From positions 1 through 9,668 of the forward strand of contig JALRBB010000158.1 in assembly GCA_023257915.1 (NCBI GenBank): a stretch of 9,668 bases of DNA. The letters run 5' to 3'. The stretch comes from Quisquiliibacterium sp. (GTDB taxonomy: Bacteria; Pseudomonadota; Gammaproteobacteria; Burkholderiales; Burkholderiaceae_E). A model generated the notes under the pieces. It was not told the DNA's origin. It saw nothing but the letters and a program-made list of their open reading frames with translations, and made no database searches. Below, piece after piece: positions 1 through 5,975 of this stretch (position 1 is the stretch's first letter; each line of letters starts with the position of its first letter). The position numbers and the translations under genes are program-made.

Positions 1-55
1 TTGATGCGCCCGCCAGCATGCCGATGGCGTAAATCGGGCATCATTCACGCAATGC

Positions 56-59
56 GAGG
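56..59 (+). promoter_or_regulatory. Ribosome binding site of the GST gene
   Basis: GAGG lies six bases before the ATG at 66. The frame also permits a TTG start at 60, but that would sit directly against this motif, so it supports the ATG at 66 as the real start. Confidence 0.6.
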
Positions 60-65
60 TTGCCG

Positions 66-1007
66 ATGAATGATCTGATCCTGCACCACTATCCCGAATC
101 GCCGTTCGCCGAAAAGATTCGGCTGCTGCTTGGTCACAAGCAACTGGCCTGGCGGTCGGTGATCATTCCGGCCGTGATGCCCAAGCCGGACCTGGTCCCA
201 CTGACCGGCGGTTACCGGCGTACGCCGGTGCTGCAGATAGGGGCAGATGTGTATTGCGACACCGCGCTGATCGCGCGCGTGATCGACCGGCTGCATCCGC
301 AGTCGCCGATTTTCCCGGATGCCAGTGCGTTGTCGGATCTGGCGCTTGCGCAGTTCGCCGATCAGCATCTGTTCGCCGCTGCGGTGACCTATGCGTTTCA
401 GCCGGCCGGGTTGGCTTCGGTGCTGCAGGGCATGAGCGAACAACAGGTGCAGGCGCTGATCGAGGATCGCAAGAGCTTTCGCAAGGGTGGTAACGCTGCA
501 CGACTGCCATTGCCGGAGGCGGCCGCGTTGCTCAATGCCGTGTTGCCGCGCCTGCAGGCGCAACTTGCTGACGGTCGACCTTTTCTGGAAGGTTCTGCGC
601 CTCGGGTGAGCGACTTTTGCGTGTACCACCCGCTTTGGTTTATCGAGCGAGCGGGTCCGCTCGCGGCCATTCTGGACCCCTATCCGGCGCTACGCGGATG
701 GCTCGGTCGCATGAAGTCGATCGGTCACGGCAGCCCCGAGCCGCTCGACTCGGCCGATGCGCTACGAATCGCCCGCGAGGCGACACCGGCGATCGTCGCG
801 GGCCGAAGTAGGCGTGAGATCGATGGCTTTGGGGTCGGGGACCAAGTGCTCATCGCCGCGACCGACTATGGCGTAGATCCGGTTGCTGGCACCTTGGTCG
901 ATGCGGATGCCGATACGCTGGCAATCCGGCGCAGCGATCCGGCGGCAGGCGATCTGGTCGTGCACTTTCCTCGCATCGGTTTTCGCCTGACCGCGGCAGG
1001 CTCCTGA
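66..1007 (+). CDS. Glutathione S-transferase family protein with C-terminal beta-rich extension
   Basis: A 313-residue soluble, probably cytosolic protein. Residues 1-77 form a thioredoxin-like GST N-terminal domain: HHYPESPFAEKIR near residue 7 holds the usual active-site loop with Ser12, TPVLQ carries the cis-proline (Pro54), and Asp65-Thr66 sits where GSTs contact the gamma-glutamyl group of glutathione. Residues about 90-225 are the helical C-terminal GST domain. From about residue 250 there is an additional segment, predicted beta-rich, with DYGVDPVAGTLV and VHFPRIGF; it makes the protein about 100 residues longer than a standard GST. I recall similar extensions in proteobacterial GST-like proteins but cannot name the domain. 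The ATG at 66 is preferred over TTG at 60 because of GAGG at 56-59. The next gene follows within 29 bases. The fold assignment is firm; substrate and actual glutathione-transferase activity are unknown. Confidence 0.9.
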   Translation: MNDLILHHYPESPFAEKIRLLLGHKQLAWRSVIIPAVMPKPDLVPLTGGYRRTPVLQIGADVYCDTALIARVIDRLHPQSPIFPDASALSDLALAQFADQHLFAAAVTYAFQPAGLASVLQGMSEQQVQALIEDRKSFRKGGNAARLPLPEAAALLNAVLPRLQAQLADGRPFLEGSAPRVSDFCVYHPLWFIERAGPLAAILDPYPALRGWLGRMKSIGHGSPEPLDSADALRIAREATPAIVAGRSRREIDGFGVGDQVLIAATDYGVDPVAGTLVDADADTLAIRRSDPAAGDLVVHFPRIGFRLTAAGS

Positions 1008-1026
1008 AGCCGCGCAACACGGGCAC

Positions 1027-1031
1027 GGGAG
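1027..1031 (+). promoter_or_regulatory. Ribosome binding site of the aldo/keto reductase gene
   Basis: GGGAG lies five bases before the ATG at 1037. The in-frame GTG at 1031 would overlap this motif, so it argues for initiation at 1037. Confidence 0.55.
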
Positions 1032-1036
1032 TGGCG

Positions 1037-1870
1037 ATGCAGCAGGTGATGCTTGCCGATGGCGCGATGATGCCTAAGCTCGGCATGGGCACCTGGCACA
1101 TGGGCGAGAGGGCTCGCGATGAAGCCGCGGAAATTCAGGCGCTGCGACATGGCCTGGATCTTGGGATCGGCATGATCGATACCGCCGAGATGTATGGTGA
1201 CGGCGGCGCCGAAAAGGTCGTGGCTCAGGCCATTGCCGGCCGGCGCGACGCGGTCTTTCTGGTCAGCAAGGTCTATCCGCACAATGCGAGTGCGCGCGGC
1301 GCAATCGCGGCCTGCGAGCGCAGTCTGACCCGTCTGGGCACCGACCACATCGACTTGTACCTGCTGCACTGGCGTGGTTCGATTCCGCTCGAACAGACGC
1401 TTTCTGCCTTCGAGCGCCTGGTGCGCGACGGCAAGATCGGTCGCTGGGGCGTGAGCAACCTTGATGTCGACGACATGCATGAACTCGCCGCGCTTGACAA
1501 TGGCCACAACTGCGCCCTCGACCAGGTCTACTACAGCCTCTCGCAGCGTGGCGTCGAACATGATCTGTTGCCCTGGCTGGAGGCGCACTCGATGCCATTG
1601 ATGGCCTACTGCCCGCTGGATCAGGGTGCGCTGGTGCGTGATCCTGTGCTGGGCAGGATTGGGCGTGAGCATGGCGCCAGCGCGGCGCAGATCGCGATCG
1701 CCTGGCTGATGTCACGGCCTGGTGTCGTTCCGATCCCCAAGGCGGGTCGCTTGCAGCACGTCGAGGAACTGGCGGGTGCCGACGCAATCAAACTGACCGC
1801 GCAGGATCTGCTCGATATCGACCAACGATTTCCCGCGCCCGGACGCCGCCAGCCGCTGATGATCGTCTAG
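1037..1870 (+). CDS. yeaE: Aldo/keto reductase, YeaE-like
   Basis: A 277-residue NADPH-dependent aldehyde/ketone reductase of the AKR superfamily, cytosolic, single TIM barrel. The catalytic tetrad is complete: Asp48 and Tyr53 in MIDTAEMYGDGGAEKV, Lys78 in FLVSKVYP and His111 in YLLHWRG. GVSNLD and the late PIPKAG motif belong to the cofactor-binding region. The start MQQ, TWHMGE, the tetrad blocks and QRGVEHDLLPW match, from memory, E. coli YeaE, which is reported to reduce methylglyoxal; the symbol is given on that resemblance. The ATG at 1037 is chosen over GTG at 1031 because GGGAG lies just ahead of it. It is probably co-transcribed with the GST-like gene 29 bases upstream, a pairing compatible with detoxification of reactive electrophiles or carbonyls. 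The true substrate here is not known. Confidence 0.93.
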   Translation: MQQVMLADGAMMPKLGMGTWHMGERARDEAAEIQALRHGLDLGIGMIDTAEMYGDGGAEKVVAQAIAGRRDAVFLVSKVYPHNASARGAIAACERSLTRLGTDHIDLYLLHWRGSIPLEQTLSAFERLVRDGKIGRWGVSNLDVDDMHELAALDNGHNCALDQVYYSLSQRGVEHDLLPWLEAHSMPLMAYCPLDQGALVRDPVLGRIGREHGASAAQIAIAWLMSRPGVVPIPKAGRLQHVEELAGADAIKLTAQDLLDIDQRFPAPGRRQPLMIV

Positions 1871-1898
1871 CTGCATGCCGCAACCCGGCCAGGCGCAG

Positions 1899-1928
1899 TC
1901 GACAAGCCAACCAGGAAGCGGGTACGCT
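1899..1928 (+). promoter_or_regulatory. Possible sigma-70 promoter before the exported hydrolase gene
   Basis: TCGACA at 1899-1904 matches the -35 consensus in five of six bases. After 18 bases, TACGCT at 1923-1928 keeps the three most conserved -10 positions. It lies in the 137-base gap between the aldo/keto reductase and the hydrolase and would give a leader of about 70 bases. Such matches are common by chance, so this is only a candidate. Confidence 0.3.
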
Positions 1929-2007
1929 AGATCGAACGACTGGTGGGCCGCATGCGAACGCCGCCACGAGCATCCGGTCGATCATTCAAGCTTTCGGAGG
2001 AGGCGAC

Positions 2008-2823
2008 ATGCGATTCATGGCAGCAATGGTTGCGGTCTTGATGTTTGCGCTTGGCAGCAGCCTTGCACAAGCCCAGGGCAGCGTGGAAGTTCAATGGCTT
2101 GGCCAGGCGGCCATGAAGATTACGACTCCAGGCGGCAAGGTCATCCTGATCGACCCGTTCCTGACCAAGAACCCGAAAACTCCGGCGCAATACAAAAATC
2201 TCGATGCCGTCGGCAAGATTGACCTGATTCTTGTCACGCATGCGCATGGCGACCATCTCGGCGATGCGCCTGAGCTCTCGGCCAAGAACAACGCAAAGAT
2301 CATTGCCCCCAATGGTCTGTCCTTGTCGCTGATCGAGCTTGGCGTGGTCAAGCCCGCGCAAGTTCTGCGCATGAACAAGAGCGGCACGGTCAGTCCGATC
2401 GGTCCGGGTGTCAAGGTCACGATGGTCGCGGCTGAACACAGCTCGGAGCTCTCTCATCGCAACCCGTCTACGGGCAAGGATGAGATTCATGTCGGTGGAG
2501 AGGCGGCCGGCTTCATTGTCGAACTCGAAAACGGGTTCAAGATCTGGCATATGGGCGATACAGGTCTGTTTGGCGACATGAAGACGATCGCCGAGATCTA
2601 CAAGCCGGACCTGGTCATGATGCCGATTGGCGGGCATTTCACGATGGGGCCGGTGGAGGCTGCGCTGGCCACTCGCGAGTGGATCAAACCGCGTTTCGTG
2701 ATTCCGATGCACTACGGCACCTTTGCGTTCCTCAAGGGCACCCCGCAGGAGTACAAGCAGGCACTCGGTCAGAGCAATACCCGGGTGTTGGTGCTCAATC
2801 CGGGCGACGTCGCGGGTTTCTGA
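2008..2823 (+). CDS. Exported MBL-fold metal-dependent hydrolase (UPF0173-like)
   Basis: A 271-residue metallo-beta-lactamase-fold hydrolase resembling the UPF0173 / UlaG-like group. Residues 1-22 form a classical Sec signal peptide (hydrophobic core VAVLMFALGSSL, likely cleavage after AQA at 22), so the mature enzyme should be periplasmic. Metal ligands and signature motifs are visible in order: HAHGDH at 78-83, His144 in AAEHS, Asp184 in HMGDTGLF, His210 in PIGGHFTMGP and His235 in PMHYGTF. This full set suggests an active, probably dinuclear metal site. The start is well supported by GGAGGAGG at 1996-2003, four bases ahead. It stands alone between the aldo/keto reductase (same strand, 137 bases away) and kynU (convergent). 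Substrate unknown; the family includes phosphate-ester and lactone hydrolases, but nothing here selects among them. Confidence 0.9.
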   Translation: MRFMAAMVAVLMFALGSSLAQAQGSVEVQWLGQAAMKITTPGGKVILIDPFLTKNPKTPAQYKNLDAVGKIDLILVTHAHGDHLGDAPELSAKNNAKIIAPNGLSLSLIELGVVKPAQVLRMNKSGTVSPIGPGVKVTMVAAEHSSELSHRNPSTGKDEIHVGGEAAGFIVELENGFKIWHMGDTGLFGDMKTIAEIYKPDLVMMPIGGHFTMGPVEAALATREWIKPRFVIPMHYGTFAFLKGTPQEYKQALGQSNTRVLVLNPGDVAGF

Positions 2824-2849
2824 TTGGTCTTGCGCGAGTCCGGCCACAG

Positions 2850-2873
2850 GTTGGGCTCGCTGAAGAGCCGAAC
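2850..2873. terminator. Possible bidirectional terminator hairpin between convergent genes
   Basis: GTTGGGCTC at 2850-2858 pairs with GAGCCGAAC at 2865-2873 in eight of nine positions around a six-base loop. It sits in the 67-base gap between the convergent hydrolase and kynU genes, where a shared terminator is expected. No T-run follows on either strand, so it is not a textbook intrinsic terminator. Confidence 0.35.
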
Positions 2874-2890
2874 AGAGCCGACCGCGACAC

Positions 2891-4216
2891 TCAGGTCACG
2901 GCATGTCGCTGGGCGTAGCGAGGATCCCGCCAGGTTCCGGAGTCCAGCACTCGGGCCAGCTCCATGACGGCATCCCAGACATCCACATAACGCAGCGGTA
3001 GCGGCGAAAAGCCGAAGCGCAGCACGTCAGACGCCCGGAAGTCACCGATCACGCCGCGTTCGATCAGGGCTTGAACGATCGCATAGCCGTCCAGCGGACT
3101 GCGCAGACTCACCTGGCAGCCGCGTTGCGCGGGGTCGGTAGGCGAGAGCAGTTCCAGTTCGTGGCGGTCGCAGTGTCGCGCCACCAAGCGAATAAACAGT
3201 TCGGTCAGGCCCTGTGCTTTCGCATGCAAGGCGGCCATGCCGCCCAGCGGTTCGGCTGCCAGCACCGTCTGTACACCGCACTCGAGCGCCGTCAGCGACA
3301 GAATGGGTGGTGTGCCTCCCAGGTAGTGACGAATGCCTTGCGCGGGGCTGTAGGCTGCCGCGAAATCGAATGGTGCGGTGTGACCGAGCCAGCCGGCCAG
3401 TGGCTGACGAGTCTTGTCGACCCAGCGCGGATGCGCCCAAACGAAGGCCGGTGCGCCAGGCCCGCCGTTCAGAAACTTGTAGCCACATCCGACCGCAAAA
3501 TCCGCGTCGGCTTGATGCAGATCGACCGGGATTGCGCCAGCCGAGTGCGCCAGATCCCAGATCGCGAATGCGCCCGCCGCATGCGCGCAGGCGCTCAGAT
3601 GTCCGAGGTCGTGGATCGCACCGGTGCGGTAGTCGACTTGCGTCAGTACCAGCGCAGCGACCGGAGCAGCATTCGGGTCAGCGAGCCGCGGCTCGAGTTG
3701 AGCTGCGTCACACAACTCCAGTTCAAAGCCCAGATCGGCAGCAGCCGATTGCGCGATATACAAATCGGTTGGGAAGTTCCCGGGTTGCGAGACGACGACC
3801 GGGGCAGCCGTGTCCTGGGGTTTTGCCGGATTGGCAGCGAGCCAGAGCGCGAGCGCCGCGCGCAGCACCTTGAACAGATTGACCGACGTGGAGTCGCACA
3901 CGATCAACTCGCCCGGCCTGGCCCCAACGAGACGGGCGATCTGATTGCCCACTTGCGTCGGCAGATCCATCCAGCCGGCATCGTTCCAACTGCGGATCAG
4001 CCCCTGGCCCCACTCCCCGGTCACCACTTGCGCAATGCGCGTCGCGGTCTTCACCGGCAACTGACCGAGCGAGTTGCCATCAAGGTAGATCACGCCGGGC
4101 GGCGCAACGAACTGCGCGCGTAATGCTCCTAGCGGATCATCGCGATCCAGCGCCGCGCACTGGTCGCGCGAACTGACCTCGCGGGCGTGTGTCAGGAGTT
4201 CTGCAAGGGAGGGCAT
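2891..4216 (-). CDS. kynU: Kynureninase
   Basis: A 441-residue PLP-dependent hydrolase that cleaves L-kynurenine to anthranilate and L-alanine (or 3-hydroxykynurenine to 3-hydroxyanthranilate); cytosolic, usually a homodimer. Fold type I landmarks are clear: YLDGNSLG at 44-51, GLIRSWNDAGW at 72-82, DSTSVNLFKVL at 108-118, NFPTDLY at 147-153, Asp221 in AIWDLAHSAGA (contacts the PLP ring nitrogen) and Lys247 in CGYKFLNGGPG, the Schiff-base lysine. The C-terminus (QRHAVT) resembles, from memory, the Pseudomonas enzyme ending in RHSVT. It is about 25 residues longer at the N-terminus than the roughly 416-residue Pseudomonas protein, and no strong ribosome binding site precedes the ATG at 4216, so the start is less certain than the identity. 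No kynA or kynB is adjacent, unlike typical kyn operons. It is divergent from the Bug receptor gene. Confidence 0.96.
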   Translation of the reverse strand: MPSLAELLTHAREVSSRDQCAALDRDDPLGALRAQFVAPPGVIYLDGNSLGQLPVKTATRIAQVVTGEWGQGLIRSWNDAGWMDLPTQVGNQIARLVGARPGELIVCDSTSVNLFKVLRAALALWLAANPAKPQDTAAPVVVSQPGNFPTDLYIAQSAAADLGFELELCDAAQLEPRLADPNAAPVAALVLTQVDYRTGAIHDLGHLSACAHAAGAFAIWDLAHSAGAIPVDLHQADADFAVGCGYKFLNGGPGAPAFVWAHPRWVDKTRQPLAGWLGHTAPFDFAAAYSPAQGIRHYLGGTPPILSLTALECGVQTVLAAEPLGGMAALHAKAQGLTELFIRLVARHCDRHELELLSPTDPAQRGCQVSLRSPLDGYAIVQALIERGVIGDFRASDVLRFGFSPLPLRYVDVWDAVMELARVLDSGTWRDPRYAQRHAVT

Positions 4217-4237
4217 CTCAGCATGCTACGCGGGTTT

Positions 4238-4252
4238 GCGGTACCGCCGGCG
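4238..4252. promoter_or_regulatory. Overlapping palindromes upstream of kynU, possible operator
   Basis: GCGGTACCGC at 4238-4247 is a perfect ten-base palindrome, and CGCCGGCG at 4245-4252 a perfect eight-base one overlapping it. They lie 22 bases before the kynU start in the divergent region. They could be a regulator site or a hairpin in the kynU leader. GC-rich DNA yields such palindromes by chance, so support is weak. Confidence 0.2.
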
Positions 4253-4313
4253 ACGGATTCCGCACCGCGATTGAGTTTCAGGGGCATCGCGCACGAGCGC
4301 CGAATCCCGATCC

Positions 4314-4319
4314 TATAAT
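4314..4319 (+). promoter_or_regulatory. Perfect TATAAT -10 box upstream of the Bug receptor gene
   Basis: A consensus TATAAT at 4314-4319 stands out in GC-rich surroundings between kynU and the Bug gene. No recognisable -35 hexamer is found 15-19 bases upstream, which suggests activator dependence or a promoter relying on its -10 element. Transcription would start near 4326, giving a leader of about 97 bases. Confidence 0.5.
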
Positions 4320-4363
4320 CAGCTGCCCTTCCGGTGCGTCAGGCACTGCTGGCCTTGTCCGCT

Positions 4364-4390
4364 CTCCAGACTTGGAGTCGGCTAGCCGGC
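4364..4390 (+). other. Two abutting hairpins in the putative Bug leader
   Basis: CTCCA at 4364-4368 pairs with TGGAG at 4373-4377 around GACT. Sharing base 4377, GTCGG at 4377-4381 pairs with CCGGC at 4386-4390 (one G-U pair) around CTAG. On DNA the second contains the perfect palindrome CGGCTAGCCG (4379-4388). The two structures sit 23 bases or more before the ribosome binding site and could be an RNA control element or a protein-binding site. Neither is followed by a T-run. Confidence 0.25.
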
Positions 4391-4422
4391 AATATCAACA
4401 ACTATCCAAGACGGAGACTTAC

Positions 4423-5409
4423 ATGTTCGACAGCAGCTTGAAATCGGCGTTCGCCCGAGTTTTGCTCGCGATCGCATTCCTTGGCGCGAGCGGTGCTGCG
4501 TATGCCGACGAATATCCGGCCAGGCCCGTCAAGATCATCGTACCGTTCGCAGCCGGAGGCCCAGCCGACATCTATGCGCGATACATCGGCCAGCGGCTGC
4601 AGGAGTCGCTCGGGCAGAATTTCGTCGTCGAGAACAAACCGGGCGGTGGAGCAGTCATCGGGACCAACGAGGCGGCCAAGGCAGCACCAGACGGCTACAC
4701 GCTGCTTATGATGTCGAACACCCACACAGTCAATGAAACGTTGATCGGCAACAAGGCATACAAGTTGATGAGTGACTTCGTGCCAGTTGCCCCTGTCAAC
4801 TATTCCGATCTCGTGCTGGTTGTGCACCCGTCGGTCAAAGTGGACAGCGTTGCCGAACTAGTCAAACTCGCCAAGGCGCAGCCGCATCAGTTGAACTATG
4901 CGTCGTCTGGACCCGGTACGCCGTACCACATGGCTGGAGAATTGTTCAAAGCGCTTGCTGGCATCGATGTTGTGCATGTTCCGTACAAGGGCAGTTCCGG
5001 AGCTCGTGCTGACGTGCTGGCGGGGCATGTGCAGTTCATGTTCGATGCGGTGACGACGATGGTGCCTCATGCCAAGTCCGGCAAAGTCAAGGCCTTAGCC
5101 TCATCCGGTAAGGAACGCTCGAAGCTGATGCCCGAGTTGCCCACGGTCGCTGAAGCGGGCGTGCCGGGTTACGAGGCTGTGATCTGGCTCGGCATCATGG
5201 CGCCAGCTAAAACGCCGTCGGCCGTGGTTGCCAAGCTCAATGCCGCCATCAGCAAGATCGTCAACAGCGACGAAGTACGCACCGAATGGGCGCGCCAGGG
5301 CGCGGTACCGTTGGCGATGGGGGTTGATGAGTTTGGTCGCTACCTGAATGGCGACATTGAGAAGTGGGCAAAGCTGATCAAGGTATCCGGCGCCAAGCAG
5401 GGTCAGTGA
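4423..5409 (+). CDS. Bug-family (tripartite tricarboxylate transporter) substrate-binding protein
   Basis: A 328-residue periplasmic solute-binding protein of the Bug / TctC family, which bind carboxylates and other small organic molecules. Residues 1-28 are a Sec signal peptide (core VLLAIAFLGASG, cleavage after AYA). The mature part opens with the family hallmark YPARPVKIIVPFAAGGPADI (31-50). NKPGGG at 72-76, AAPDGYTLL at 87-95, HVPYKG at 185-190 and LPTVAEAGVPGYE at 239-251 are all standard Bug motifs, and the length is typical. The frame stays open upstream to 4189, but the ATG at 4423 is chosen for the signal peptide and GGAG at 4413-4416. No TctA or TctB membrane components are in the window, as is usual for the many orphan Bug proteins. 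Its position before a Mo hydroxylase suggests its ligand may be that enzyme's substrate; the ligand itself cannot be read from the sequence. Confidence 0.95.
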   Translation: MFDSSLKSAFARVLLAIAFLGASGAAYADEYPARPVKIIVPFAAGGPADIYARYIGQRLQESLGQNFVVENKPGGGAVIGTNEAAKAAPDGYTLLMMSNTHTVNETLIGNKAYKLMSDFVPVAPVNYSDLVLVVHPSVKVDSVAELVKLAKAQPHQLNYASSGPGTPYHMAGELFKALAGIDVVHVPYKGSSGARADVLAGHVQFMFDAVTTMVPHAKSGKVKALASSGKERSKLMPELPTVAEAGVPGYEAVIWLGIMAPAKTPSAVVAKLNAAISKIVNSDEVRTEWARQGAVPLAMGVDEFGRYLNGDIEKWAKLIKVSGAKQGQ

Positions 5410-5426
5410 AACCGATGATTGCGGGT

Positions 5427-5444
5427 GTGCTCCGGTGCTCCGGT
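5427..5444 (+). repeat. Tandem 8-base repeat
   Basis: GTGCTCCG occurs twice back to back (5427-5434 and 5435-5442), followed by a further GT, in the gap after the Bug gene. It is probably a small replication-slippage duplication with no evident function. Confidence 0.6.
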
Positions 5445-5454
5445 ATTCCAGTGC

Positions 5455-5489
5455 GCGGGCCCGGACGCTCGCCCGCCGTGTCTGTTTTT
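5455..5489 (+). terminator. Imperfect intrinsic terminator after the Bug gene
   Basis: GCGGGC at 5455-5460 pairs perfectly with GCCCGC at 5471-5476 around a ten-base loop, and TTTTT follows at 5485-5489. The eight bases between stem and T-run are more than a classical terminator allows, so termination may be partial. If it works, it limits read-through from the Bug gene into the oxidoreductase genes. Confidence 0.35.
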
Positions 5490-5513
5490 CCGCTTTAGCT
5501 TCTGGGTCTAAGC

Positions 5514-5975
5514 GTGAGCGCTTGTGAATTCACCTTGAATGGCGTGCCTGTCGCGCTTGAGTGCGAGCCACGACGTGATCTGCTCGATTTGTTGCGCAAC
5601 GAGCTTGCTCTGCAAGGTAGCCGTCGAGCCTGCATTGCGGGGCAATGCGGCGCCTGTCACGTGCTGGTCGATGGGCAGTCGATCGCGGCCTGCGAGACTC
5701 CAGCCTGGTGGGTCGATGGCAAGACGGTGACCACGATTGAGGGACTCGGTACACCGCAGCAACCGCACCGCCTGCAGCGTGCGTTCATTGCCGAGCAGGC
5801 TGCCCAGTGCGGCTACTGTACCTCGGGAATGATCATCGCGGCCGCGGCGTTGCTTGAGCGCGAGCCTAGGCCCACCGAGGCGCGGGTGCGAGAAGCGCTC
5901 GTGCGTCATCTATGCCGTTGCGGCAGCCACAACCGAATCGTGCGCGCGGTGCTGCGCGCCGCGAGTGAGTCATGA
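5514..5975 (+). CDS. [2Fe-2S] small subunit of a xanthine-dehydrogenase-family Mo hydroxylase
   Basis: A 153-residue electron-transfer subunit carrying two [2Fe-2S] clusters, of the type found in isoquinoline 1-oxidoreductase (IorA) and nicotinate dehydrogenase (NicA). Residues 1-75 are a plant-type ferredoxin domain with Cys40, Cys45, Cys48 and Cys60. Residues 80-153 are the helical second domain with Cys99 and Cys102 (QCGYC) and Cys134 and Cys136 (HLCRCGSHNRI). All eight cluster ligands are present and the length is normal. The start is GTG at 5514; GGG at 5504-5506 is only a weak ribosome binding site and no better start is visible, so the first residues are less certain. There is no signal peptide. 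The stop overlaps the start of the large subunit as ATGA, indicating translational coupling. Electrons from the Mo centre would pass through these clusters to an acceptor not encoded here. Confidence 0.94.
   Translation: MSACEFTLNGVPVALECEPRRDLLDLLRNELALQGSRRACIAGQCGACHVLVDGQSIAACETPAWWVDGKTVTTIEGLGTPQQPHRLQRAFIAEQAAQCGYCTSGMIIAAAALLEREPRPTEARVREALVRHLCRCGSHNRIVRAVLRAASES

Noticed and set aside
3..32. Short open stretch ending in TAA at 30-32, a possible tail of an upstream gene
   Set aside because: Only nine codons are visible and another frame is also open, so a real gene end cannot be told from chance.
866..1672. 268-codon open frame on the - strand across the GST/aldo-keto reductase junction
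   Set aside because: It is antisense to two well-supported genes and shows no family motif.
1927..2847. 306-codon open frame on the - strand opposite the exported hydrolase
   Set aside because: It mirrors the hydrolase gene and shows no domain; the + strand frame has a signal peptide, metal ligands and a ribosome binding site.
3071..4123. 350-codon open frame on the + strand opposite kynU
   Set aside because: It is antisense to a clear kynureninase; its translation is rich in Arg and Gln with no recognisable motif, as expected for a shadow frame in GC-rich DNA.
4217..4300. A sigma-70 promoter for kynU on the - strand
   Set aside because: A TAGCAT hexamer near the start has no -35 partner at suitable spacing; nothing else resembles a promoter.
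4334..4355. Mutually exclusive short stems in the Bug leader, a riboswitch-like arrangement
   Set aside because: The stems are only four bases long and match no riboswitch class I recognise; chance pairing is likely.
4189..4422. Upstream extension of the Bug reading frame
   Set aside because: It would bury the signal peptide inside the protein and overlap kynU; the ATG at 4423 has a proper ribosome binding site.
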